NCBI GenBank assembly: GCA_050084985.1
Contig: JBITNC010000001.1
Location: forward strand, 94,798,001 to 94,862,000
DNA: 64,000 bases
DNA from: Nageia nagi
Taxonomy: Eukaryota > Pinophyta
Reading direction: 5' to 3'
Shown here: positions 33,885 to 44,099 of the stretch, piece by piece
Position numbering within the stretch: position 1 is the stretch's first letter
How the letters are laid out: each line of letters opens with the position of its first letter
Program-made: the position numbers and the translations under genes
Notes under the pieces: model-generated
Seen by the model: only the letters and a program-made list of their open reading frames with translations
What the model was told of the DNA's origin: nothing
Databases searched by the model: none

Positions 33885-36063
33885 AGAATGTTCATCATGT
33901 TATTGTTGTGCTACTCTAATTGAAAGTCCATTATGCCATGGCAATGCTTTCTTTTCCCAAGTATCCATGATGTCGAGAACGGATATGAATGTAGACAATG
34001 TCATAAAAATGGTTCCAACCTCATGGTGCAACTCAAGAAATACCATGAAATATCCATTTAGTACCAAGGATTGGACATTATAAGTCTTCAATGCCTTTAC
34101 ACAAACAATTTGGGACTCCTTGTGATTAAGTGAAAGAGTTGTCACCTTTAGTGTCAAGAAGCATCTCTAAACTCCTTTAAATAGTGCCAAGAGACCATGA
34201 ACATGTGTACCAATTGCTTCTTCATGGAAAAGTAATATCCCAAAATTGCTCTCAAGTTGTCTTTTGTCTTCAATTGCTCTCAAACTGATAAAAAATAGAC
34301 ATTGTTGTCCAAGTGTCTCTACATCCATCAAACTCATACTTGTGTTGTCTCTTAATGTTGCTCCTAAATCAAAATTATATGAACTATTAGTAGCATGGAG
34401 CAAACCACATGGAAACCAAAGGGATTTTGAGTCAACAAACTCTACCATGTCACCAAACTTTTCCAAGTGTTGAAGTTTCGCAACATCAAAATCCATACAT
34501 GCTGCTTAATAATTTCAATGCTTTCCTTTCATTATTGGCTCACCAAAATTCATTCGTGTTGTAACAATATTATCTTTTTACACATAACTATATATGAAAT
34601 CTAGCAATCCATGAGCATTAATGAGACCCATCAATCTATGACCATTTATAAAAGTTATCAACTCATGTTCTTTTCTCATGCCTATCTCATAATCATCAAT
34701 GAGATATGTCCAAGCATCTATGTTATTCATTCCACACATTTGAACCTCAAATTCCAATAATAAAATAGTCCAAACTATTTCACCTAAGAGTGAGCACAAA
34801 GTAGCAATGTCACCTTGAATGCCTTCTTTTAAGGTGTGTGTAGAAGCTATCAATTCATCTTTTATGCCTTGCAAATGATCATATATGAAATCCACTAATT
34901 CATGTTCAATGCTTACACTAATATTATAAAATGAAGGAATTATAAAGCTTTTGATCTCAACTTATCTTCACAAGTTACTATCAATCTTTGAAACTCTTTC
35001 ATATAACTTAGGTGAAGTCCTTTCAAATTGTTGCTCATAAACTAAGCATAGTAATGGGGTTTGATCCTTCCCTCTTATCATGTCATCAATCTCACCAAGT
35101 AATTCATGGGTCATATCTTTAAAAGTGACCTTCATTGCACCCAAGATGAGTCAATTAAGCCTAATATGTGGCTACAAAAAGTAAAGGGATGATCACATCT
35201 TTTGAGAGTGGCATTTTGGTTTTTTCTTACTATCATGATATACCTTTGAACTTCTTTCATTTTAAGGTAATTGCTATAAATTTCTGAGGTATTGTTGCTC
35301 CTTCTTTGAGTGATATCTTGGTTAATTCTTACTTTCAAAGTATGCATACTGTTGTCATAAAAATCAAATGCATTGTGACACCCTTTTGGGATGGCATCTT
35401 GGCTGGTCTTCATCTCCCATGTGCTTTCTAAGATCTCTTTTACCTTGGGGTTGGTGTGAATTCATTCCCACTTGTTTACTTTTAGTAAAGAATGTGTAAC
35501 ATTGATTCCCTTTAATGTGATCTTTTTTCCTTGCACAAAGAAGTCCATCTTCAACTTTTGATAATTGAAGTTAGCATATCTTAGTATTATATGAGGAAAC
35601 CTTACAACATTCATATCATGGCTAATCCATGCATCTATATGGTGTAAAGAGGATTTCCAAGGTGGCATGTCACCCTCAAAACTCAATGAAGATCTTTTAC
35701 TCTTTTTTGTAACTATCCCATGAATATCACGATCCTCAAAATATTTCGAATGACTATTGTAAAACTTAAAATGATTGTTGTACCTTGTAGGAACAATACC
35801 ATGGCTAATCCATAGATCAGTGTGCTCAAACATTTTGTAAGATATATGTACCCTTCCCTTGGTTTCATGCACAAGATTATTATGAATACCTCCTTTAGTG
35901 ACTAATTTTCATGCTTTGTAAGTAAGCATATGTGAAATCTATTATCTCATGTTTAATATAAACATGTATAGGGTCTACCAAGTCATGTATAATACTTAGA
36001 TGACTCTTATATGTATTTCCAATAGTTGAAACATTCATGTATACCTTTATTCATGCTTCGTAA
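33885..36063 (-). pseudogene. E0 interior, 3' part: degenerate frames with a repeated peptide motif
   Basis: Minus-strand stretches at 35,872-35,462, 35,413-35,132, 34,895-34,578, 34,496-34,167 and 34,157-33,900 are open and read in the element's sense. Two motifs recur: H-x-D-x-W-I-S-H (twice in 35,872-35,462) and an HE(L/I)xxFIYxxLQ-like motif (HELVDFIYDHLQGIKDEL near 34,880; FINGHRLMGLINAHGLLDFI near 34,610; HEIIDFTYAYLQ near 35,930). One stretch, MDFFVQGKKITLKGI, recalls the linker between gypsy protease and RT, but no RT follows. I do not recognise the protein. Confidence 0.4.
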
Positions 36064-36558
36064 TGAAAGAGACAAAGTAGTTCTTTATCTCCACCCAAGA
36101 TCATGTTGGATGGAATCCTACTATTCTATAACTCAAGTAAGCAATCACACACAAAATATAACACAAAATATATACTAGTCCCTCTCAAACATGAAAGTAC
36201 TCCACTCTAACTCTAAACTTAATTACTTCTCAAGAACTCTCTTACAAAGATCTCTCTTCCTATCTCACTACAAGCTTAGAACATTTTTATGCTTCTACAA
36301 AAGTTAAGAATATATAATACGAACACTCTATTTATAGGAAGAGAACCTATGCACATGGGATCTACATCCTTATGCTCATGAGGTTGAGTGTAGAACCATC
36401 TCTTTATTTTGTTATTCGCCAAATACTTAAAAGGTATTTGAATATACTTTTAAGTATTTAAGTGTATTATTTATATAGTAACCTAAGAGGAAGATTTATT
36501 ATTCTTTAGATACCTTCTAAAGAATAATTTGTACAATAGTGCATTATTTATTATAACC
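36064..36558 (-). repeat. 3' LTR of E1
   Basis: Matches 52,379-52,874. The plus strand starts TGAAAGAGAC; the other end reads TAACC where TAACA is expected. It is followed by the complement of a purine tract (TCCCCCTT, to 36,566). Confidence 0.88.
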
Positions 36559-36566
36559 TCCCCCTT

Positions 36567-37257
36567 AATGCAATATTGGGATAGAGAGAATATAGAAAGA
36601 AAGTGTAAGAGAGTTCTCCATAAGAATACAATCAAAGATGAGAACTTGACATATTAATAAGTAATAAAGTTTAGACACAACTCAACTACATAACCATTTG
36701 AAAAAATGGTTTACAATACAATAATCATTAACCATAAATGGTTTCATAGTACAAGTAGTATTCATTCAACAATATGTTGACATGATGAGCCTCCATGAGC
36801 CTACATACCTGAAGTAAGTAACATGCAATCTCCAAAAGAAACTTGCATGTTACAAGAACTCATAACAAGATCAGTTAGTTGTATATATATATATTCATAT
36901 GAACATAAGATAAATGAATCAAGTCATGCCATCTGTAAACTGATCATCAAACGATGCACTATAAGTCATCAAAATATGCCAAGCAAACATATAGTCACAT
37001 GTTATAAATAAAACATGTGTTGATCAATATCAAAGACTAGAACATATGCACAAACTAGTTCCTCACAAATGGATAACTAAATAGAGCCTATAAGATCATA
37101 TATTCTAAACAAGTCCCTCACATATAGATAACTCAAATGCATTCCTCATACATGGATTTTAAGAGAGTGCACACAAAAATATAATCACTATACAGTCAAA
37201 TCTCCTAGGTGTGAAGTTGTCATCATAAATATGAATGCAATAAGAAGAATTCAACCT
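36567..37257 (-). other. E1 3' untranslated region
   Basis: It lies between the polyprotein stop and the 3' LTR. It has degenerate tandem bits such as CCTCACAAATGGATAACT, CCCTCACATATAGATAACT and CCTCATACATGGATT (37,060-37,160). These correspond to the better-kept repeat array of E3 at 45,770-45,985. No gene is seen. Confidence 0.6.
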
Positions 37258-37632
37258 TCAAACTTCACTCCCCCTTGAAGGAAACTTCACCAATCCAAGA
37301 GGCCCCAGAAGCTGGTAAATTGAGTTTTAGAAAGGGGTTTGGTGAACAAATTAGTGGAGTTTCTATTTGATGGACAATACTGTAGCTATAAAGTACCATC
37401 TAGAACCTTCTCCCTAATAAAATGAGCTTGGATTTCTTAGTTTGTTGATGATACAGAAGGTTCTTGGCCAAAGCAATAGCTAATTGATTATCTGAAGAAA
37501 TGTGAGATGGACCAAACTATTCAAACCCAATTTCTTTCATAACATGGCAAAGCCAAATAGCTTCTTGGGTTGCAACTATTATAGCTCGATATTTTACCTC
37601 TATGGTAGATAGGGTGATTGTAGGCTTCTTCT
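37258..37632 (-). pseudogene. E1 pol, C-terminal RNase H segment
   Basis: The minus strand reads KKPTITLSTIEVKYRAI, then VATQEAIW, and ends KFPSRGSEV with a stop at 37,258-37,260. The same ending closes the pol of E2 and E3. It is the downstream end of the E1 RNase H, separated from its first half (46,931 onward) by later insertions. Frameshifts occur in the middle. Confidence 0.8.
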
Positions 37633-38114
37633 TGTTGTAAAGGTTTGTATTAAATCTTCTATGTAAATTCACTAATACTTAAGGGTATCATTTAATACCT
37701 TAAGTATTTAAGTGAATATGATAATGTAACTTGTCCTACACTCCATGTCTTGAGCATGCCCTTTGGTTAAAAGGATGTGCATGTCATTCTTTTGTACATT
37801 GGATAAAAGGGTGATCCAATGAGGGATTTTGGCCTATAAATAAAAGGCTCTCTCTTTGTGATCACATACCAATTATGGAGTAAAGTTATGCTATAAGATA
37901 AAAGTGTAGGAGATGAGATTAGAAGGATTGTAAGAGAGTTGTATTTGTGATTGAAGTAAAGATCTAGTTAGTGGATGTACTCCTAGTTGGAGGAACCACT
38001 TACATCTTATGTTATCTTTGTGAGATTGTTTTATGTGATAGTTAGATGTGAATTGAAAGCTTTCATATGATCTTGGTAGTTTAGGATTGTTCATGTTATA
38101 GTTCAATTATTTCA
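37633..38114 (+). repeat. Solo LTR of the E2 family, inserted in E1
   Basis: It is the reverse complement of the E2 LTRs (53,387 and 61,325). Starting TGTTGTAAAGG, it lacks about 20 bp near the start and ends ...ATAGTTCAATTATTTCA. E1 RNase H sequence is found on both sides, so this is a single LTR without an interior, as left by recombination between two LTRs. No target duplication is recognisable. Confidence 0.75.
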
Positions 38115-38125
38115 TAAGAGATAGC

Positions 38126-38130
38126 ACTAG
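38126..38130. repeat. Target-site duplication ACTAG (left)
   Basis: ACTAG precedes the left LTR of E3 and recurs at 46,931-46,935 directly after its right LTR. Confidence 0.9.
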
Positions 38131-38596
38131 TGTTAGAATTTGTAATAAAATATTGTGAATATCTAAACTCCTTGTAAATTCAATTAATCACTTAAGGGAT
38201 ATGTAGATACCTTAAAGGATTAATTGAATTCTTTATTATGTAGACTTTGACTTTACCATGTGGTTAGTTGGTAGGTTAAAGTTAGGTGATACATTTATTG
38301 TAACCCTAACCTTACCCTTGGGTTAAAGAGAGGTTAGAGAGGTGCTCTCAAGCTATAAATAGAGGGCCTCTCCTCTTGTAACATAACTAAGTTTTTGGAG
38401 TAAGATTACTCTACTAAGTTGTGTAGGAGAGGAAGAGAATTGTAGTAAGAGGTGCATAGATTGAGAATTGAGAACTAGTTGTGGATGTACTCCCAAGGAG
38501 GGAGGAACCACATTATATTTGTGTTATCTTGTGTGAATGAATGATTGAGTTTCCTAGTCTTGGACCTTGAGGCTTAGAGTAGGTTTAAATCCTTCA
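38131..38596 (+). repeat. 5' LTR of E3
   Basis: TGTTAGAATT to AATCCTTCA; pairs with 46,465-46,930. Confidence 0.95.
38354..38361 (+). promoter_or_regulatory. TATA box in the E3 5' LTR
   Basis: TATAAATA, conserved in the other LTR (46,688-46,695). The related E1 and E2 LTRs have the same box on the minus strand (52,637-52,644; 61,597-61,604; 53,660-53,667). It is the likely core promoter; transcription would start within the LTR some 30 bp downstream. Confidence 0.6.
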
Positions 38597-38597
38597 A

Positions 38598-38612
38598 TTG
38601 GTATCAGAGCTT
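38598..38612 (+). other. Primer-binding site of E3
   Basis: TTGGTATCAGAGCTT one base after the LTR: an unmutated initiator tRNA-Met site. Confidence 0.9.
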
Positions 38613-38668
38613 GGTGTGGAAGCTCTTCTTCTTGGTGTGGAAGCTCTTTTTGGTGTTGAAGCTCTTAT
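38611..38668 (+). repeat. Three short tandem units after the primer-binding site
   Basis: TTGGTGTGGAAGCTCTT recurs three times with small changes (third unit TTGGTGTTGAAGCTCTT). It may be slippage products or part of a leader structure. Confidence 0.8.
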
Positions 38669-39539
38669 TCCTTCAATTTTAAGGTCTTGGTGAGGTAAAT
38701 TCCAAGAGAAGGTATAAATTTCCTCCTCCTTTGGTTATCTTATGGATTATTTCATTTTGATACTAACATTCTTTTATGATTATGTTAGTTCAACTCCTAG
38801 CAAACATTGCCTCAATAACATAATATATTATTGCTCATTTTGTTTGTTTTACTAACAATCTTTTATGTTAAGTGATTGGGCAATAATACATTATGCAAAA
38901 TTTGCAATTTGTATACTAATATTTTTTTTGATTAGTTGCAATATTGCTATTATTTTTTCTTTTACATACCTTTTATTCCTTTGGTATTAAGAGGTCTTTA
39001 TATGATCAAAATGGCAATAATATGTTATAATTAAACTTGATTTGTTCTTATGACACTAACCCATTTTTGAACTATGTGTTAACTTTTTGTTATTTGCAAA
39101 ATATGGGTAATTTTTTTTTACTATCCTCTAGTAAACATGTTTAAGAGGTTAGTATATAGAAATAACATATTGTAAGCCATTTATTAAAAAGGGTGTATTT
39201 TCTTTAATATCTATATGATGAGAGCCATACAAAATGATTTTACAATTATTTTTTTAATTACCTCTCTCATCATAGCTATTTCATAGCTTCAAAAAAAGGA
39301 AAAGGTATTTAAAACCAATCAAATAAGGATTTTTTTTTCAATTATCAATAAATAACACCATCTAGTTATCCTAAATTTTTATATATAAAAACAATTATTA
39401 TTATTATATATACAAATTTAGGGGGTCAAATAAAAGGGTCTACGGATTGTTTAAAAGGCCTCATTGTCGACTCTGACATCGTTGTCCCACATCTGCAACG
39501 TGAGGCTTACATGGCACTGAGGGATATAATACATATTGC
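38669..39539 (+). other. E3 leader, AT-rich part
   Basis: No reading frame or domain. Long T and A runs. It corresponds to the AT-rich leader section of E2 near 60,780-61,150. Confidence 0.5.
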
Positions 39540-39930
39540 CTTCGAACACCTTGGATAGGTGCGGCAGGGTCTACGAACTGTTTGACAACATGCTTCATTT
39601 GTGAACCTTAAAATCCACCTTCGCTCTTTGCAATTAACACAAAGATAAGAAATCAATGGCCATACGACCGCCTCCACCTCCATGTTCTTCATTTTTTTTG
39701 CCCTGGTAGACATGTCTGTAAAATGCAAAAGCATAGGGAAAGCATGCGAATTGTTTGACACGATGCATGATGAAGCCAGAGTTTCATGGACTGCACTGAT
39801 TGTAGGATATGCCCAAAACAAAACCTTGCAAGGGCCTGCAATTTTTTTTTTTGCCTCATCACGATACAGTCTCGTTTAATGCACTGATTGCAGGATATGC
39901 ACAAAATGGAATGTTGAAAGGGTCACACCT
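39540..39930 (+). pseudogene. PPR gene fragments inside the E3 leader
   Basis: Three PPR-type segments lie in one direction but different frames. First RCGRVYELFDNM (39,548-39,585). Then LVDMSVKCKSIGKACELF and DEARVSWTALIVGYAQN (39,703-39,825). Then DTVSFNALIAGYAQNGMLKG (39,862-39,921). The pattern (VSWTALIxGYAQNG after a KCGSIxKAxELF helix) is that of plant PLS-class PPR proteins. E3 has no use for such a domain, and the related E2 leader lacks it, so it is host sequence picked up by the element or inserted into it. It is broken by stops and cannot function. Confidence 0.7.
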
Positions 39931-40309
39931 ATGCTCGTCACTACCCCCGTAGCCTCCTCCCTTTCATGGTGACAAAATCATCGAACATGGCATCCCAACC
40001 ACCCTCTGATCCTCTCTTCACGCCATCAATGGATCCGTTCCTGCACCAAACTTTGAAACGATGGTAGAGATGAATCATCTGCATTTTCTTGACCATAGAA
40101 CATGTAAATGCGTGGCCCCTAACATTGCATGTAAATCAATGCATATGAGCTTTAACTTTTGCCTCAAAACACTCTCTTAACTACAATGTCTGGCTGGTTG
40201 GCTTGTAAGGTGAAACGAGGAAAAGATCAAAGACGATGGGCATCAATTTATAGGAAATTTATCTACAGGATGACATTGTCTATTGTAGTGCGGCATGTCA
40301 TACTTGTGT
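39931..40309 (+). other. E3 leader cargo, unidentified
   Basis: Sequence of mixed composition between the PPR pieces and the GC-rich block. Probably part of the same foreign insert; no domain is recognised. Confidence 0.35.
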
Positions 40310-40510
40310 ATAGAGGTCTCCGTGTCCTTATCATCTTCTCCTCCCTCGCATCTTCGCAGCTGGGATGGTCAACAGCCGTCTGGTCGCCCCACACAGCTTA
40401 CCGGCTACACACTCGACCGACTTAGGTCTCCCTCTAACCGCCTCGCCTCTCAACCTCCATGCGGCTTAACGCGCCTCTGCTTGGCCACCTTCACGTGGCC
40501 CTTCAATTTT
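40310..40510. other. GC- and CpG-rich block in the E3 leader
   Basis: The block has many C runs and CpG sites (for example TCGCAGCTGGG, GTCTGGTCGCCCC, CTCGACCGACTTAGG). It stands out sharply from the AT-rich, CpG-poor element. Open frames cross it on the plus strand, but I recognise no protein in them. Confidence 0.6.
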
Positions 40511-41785
40511 TTTTTCCATAATAGTTGTTGAGCTTTATTTTTTTTTACCCACTATAAAGGAGTTTGACTTTTTATGTCTAGGTCTAAATTAACCATTTAA
40601 GGGATTTTACCTAAGTCCTTTTTAAGTATTTCATGTTTCCTAAAAACCTATGCTATTTTTAAGTAAACAAAGGCAATATTTAATTAAAATGCATACTTCA
40701 AAGCCCACTTTTTTAGGGATAACACATTAAGTGAAAAGGAGGGAGGAACCATACTTAAAAGAATTTTTTTTAGCATCCAAGTTTTAGAACTTTAAGTAAA
40801 AAAAGGGGGGACTTTGTATAATTTTTTACTTAAATCTTTTTCTAGATCTTGCATGGATCTTGCATTGATCTTGCATGCTAAATTTATAATGCATGCCTCT
40901 TAACCTTGTTAGGAATAAAGCATGCTTAGTACTTAAAATTTTAAGTTAAATAATGCATGATGCATATTTATTACTTAATTTTAAGTCATGGAATAATACA
41001 TGTTTAAGTTATGGATTAATGCTAAGTAGGACTTAGCCTTTTAAAATTCATTATTTATAAACTTGAGCAAAATATGCAAAATGTAAAAAGTCCTTTAGGG
41101 GTTAGTACAAAACCCATTGGACTCTTAAGGTTTCAAGTTCGTGTGGATGAAGTATTTTTACTTTACTTTATATTTTTGCACAATTGCTTTATACTTGCAA
41201 AATGCAAATATTGAAAGTAACCCCTAAAATGAATACATCCGCACGTATTTTTCCACAACATGACTTGTTTGGGGAGCCACGAGGTGAGGACAGGGCATAC
41301 TGGAGTCTTTTTAGTCTGAAAAACCAAGTGGTGGTAAGTCCATCTTAATTGCCCCTAAGACCTTTGTTGGATTGGACATAACTCTATTAGGTGGACAGGC
41401 ATGTGTGTAGTGATACCACATGTCCGCACGTCCATTCAGAGATTATCCTGATAACCTAGGAGGAAAACTGAAAACCTTAAACAAGATAATTAAAATGGTC
41501 GATCCAAGATACATCGTATCCTTGGAAAATAGTTGGTACTTCTCCTTATGAGAGTATATTACTGACCAAGGTGAACTGGTTGAGGAATGGTAGTACCTGG
41601 GCTCCACCTTGTGGGCATCCAGGTGAAGGCCTAATTCTATACAAGAAAATAACCTCAACTTTATCTTTCTACAGATCTTGGTTTATAAGTTTGCATATGT
41701 GGGACATGTTTACTTATGTTTGATTTGTATAGATGGTAAATTGTAAAAATTTGCATTCTTATTGCATGTTTACTTTTTTGTAGCA
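40511..41785 (+). other. E3 leader, gag-proximal part
   Basis: No coding domain. The part 41,080-41,785 is homologous to the gag-proximal leader of E2 (58,458-59,270, opposite strand). Shared blocks include the stretch around GGGGAGCCACGAGGTGAGGAC and CATGTGTGTAGTGATACCA. It is thus a family feature and may contain the packaging signal. Confidence 0.6.
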
Positions 41786-42687
41786 ATGGTTGAAACCTTC
41801 ATACCCAAGCATATACTTGACGGTTCCAACTTTGGAATATGGGAACCTCATATGAAAGCTGAGTTACAAGCAAGGAAGCTGTGGTAGATAGTTAATGAAG
41901 ACTTGGTCGCTCCTACCGATGAGAAGCTCTTGAAATATACAAATCAAAGAATGAGTTAGCAACTCTAATGATTTATCGTGCAGTTTCATATGACATCCTT
42001 CTCATGATCTCTTCTTCAACATCAGCAAAGGAAGCTTGGGATAGGCTGAAGAAAAGTTACCTTGGGTCAAAATTTTCAAGGAGGTTCACCATTTTACAAA
42101 AGTTGTTGCAATATCATCAAGGTGAAGATGAAAGTGCTTCTATCTACTTGAACAAAATCATTGACCTCAGGACACAACTGGTTGGCTATGGGTGCTACTA
42201 GATCAATGATGAGTTCATGGTCTTCATCATTCTTCAAAGCCTTTCTACAAAGTTCAGTAACTTTGTCACGGTTATGGAAATAAGGCTCAATGATGAAGAA
42301 GATGTCATCTCTCTTGATAACCTCTCTAGACTCCTTCTGAAGCATGAGGAAACTTTGAATAAGAAAATGTTGAACCTTTCTCCAAAGGACAATAACATTG
42401 CTCTAGGAGCAACCAAAACTCCTTTCAAGAAGAAGTTCAAACATTATAAATTCAAAGATAACAAGTCCTCATATACCTTCATAAAGTATGAGAAAAAGGG
42501 CAACAATAATGGCAACTTCAAGCAAAGGAATGACAAAGCCGGATCAAGCAATCCAACACCTAAGGAAAAGTTTGATGGAAATTGTAACTTTTGTGGCATC
42601 TTTGAGCACAGAGTATGATTGTCGTAAAAAGAAATTTGCTCAAAAAGGCAAGGGAAATGCAAATGTAAGAAATTTCAATAATAAAAA
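41786..42687 (+). pseudogene. E3 gag
   Basis: Copia capsid protein. The ATG at 41,786-41,788 starts MVETFIPKHILDGSNFGIW. Its homologues in E1 and E2 start the same way (DGSNxxIW), which supports this start. Typical gag motifs follow: ISSSTSAKEAWDRLKKSY, FTILQKLLQYHQGEDESASI and SLDNLSRLLLKHEE. The zinc knuckle CNFCGIFEHRV..DC is split by a one-base shift near 42,617. Stops: TAG at 41,885 (Gln in E1 and E2) and TAG at 42,199 (Trp in E1 and E2). Confidence 0.9.
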
Positions 42688-44055
42688 GAAGAACAAGCAT
42701 GCTGCTACTATTGCCTACTATTCAATGACTCAAACTATTTCAAATGATTGGATTGTTGATTCAGGATGCACTAATCACATGTGTTATGAAAAGGATAAGT
42801 TTGAAAACTTTCATAAGTACAAGAAGGATGCAGTTGTGATAGGTGATAATACAGTCCTTGATGTTCAAAGAATAGGAAGTGTGAAAATTCATGGAATGGC
42901 TCTTGATAATGTCTTTTATGTGCCTAAACTAAGGATGAATCTTATCTCTATAATTCAGATTACAAGGAAAGGATGCTCATTTGAGTTTACCTCACACTCC
43001 TGGTGTGTTAAAAAAGGACTTGCCACCTTAATGAAAGGATTAGTAAAGGATGACCTTTATATTGTGGATCAACTTCCTTCAAAAATGTGTCTTACTGCAA
43101 ATGTTTGTTCAAACGGTAATCTTTGGCATCAACGATTAGGGCACCTTAACCACAAGAGTATTCAAGATATGAAAAATCAATAACTTGTGGAAGGTTTACC
43201 TAATATTTCACCCACAATTGGTCTCTGTGAAAGATGCATTCTAGGAAATATGAATAGGCAAAAGTTTGAAAAAGATAAGGCAACTCGGGCTACTTGTCCT
43301 CTTCAGCTTGTGCATTTAGATTTGATGGGTCCATTTCAGACTAAGTCTCTAGGGGGAGCTTCTTATGTTCTAACCTTCATTGATGACTTCAGTAGGATGA
43401 CATTTGGTTATCTACTTGAGCACAAGGATCAAACTTTTGACAGGTTTAAAGACTTTAAGGCTCTTGTTGAAAATCAAACTGATTTTAAGATCAAGATGCT
43501 GAGATCTGATAATGGGGGTGAGTATAATAGCAATGAGTTTAATGACTATTGTGTTAAACATGGGATCAAGCGGTAATTCACAATCCCTTACACCCCTCAG
43601 CAAAATGGAGTTGCTGAAAGGAAGAATCGAACCATTATGGAAATGGTAAGGTACATGTTGGGTAACCTTCCTAGTTTTTTATGGGGTGAAGCTATTCACA
43701 CTGCTATTCACACCCTAAATAGGTATCCTACTAAAGCAGTTGAAGGTAAAACTCTGTATGAAGCATGGACAGAAAGAAACCTAACCTCTCACACTTTAGG
43801 GTCTTTGATTGTGATGCATTTGCCTTCATTACCTCAGAGAAAAGGAAGAAGTTGGATAAAAGATCAGAAAAATACATCTTTATGGGGTATGATAATCAGC
43901 ATAGAGGTTATAGGCTCTACTCCTCATCCCATAAAATAGTCTTTATTTCTAGGGATGTCAAGTTCAATGAACTTCCTGAGGATACGACCTCTCATGCTGA
44001 GGTGTCTGATACAGATGATTCTTTGCCTGCACCTAACTGTTGGATGATCATGTAG
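42688..44055 (+). pseudogene. E3 pol: protease and integrase
   Basis: Protease: DWIVDSGCTNHMC with the catalytic Asp-Ser-Gly (about 42,755-42,763), then LDNVFYVPKLRMNLISI. Integrase: the zinc-binding part LWHQRLGHLNHKS..CERCILG (43,121-43,250); the core with first Asp in LVHLDLMGPF, second in MLRSDNGGEY, and Glu in PYTPQQNGVAERKNR; then GNLPSFLWGEAIHTA. All three catalytic acids are kept. TAA at 43,181 and 43,574 interrupt, and a frameshift occurs near 43,790. Confidence 0.9.
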
Positions 44056-44099
44056 GGAAGTCACCATAAGAGCAAAATTCTCCAGCTCAGAGAATTACA

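Noticed and set aside
40159-40531. Two overlapping plus-strand frames in the GC-rich block
   Set aside because: Open because of base composition; no domain, and the frames overlap each other.
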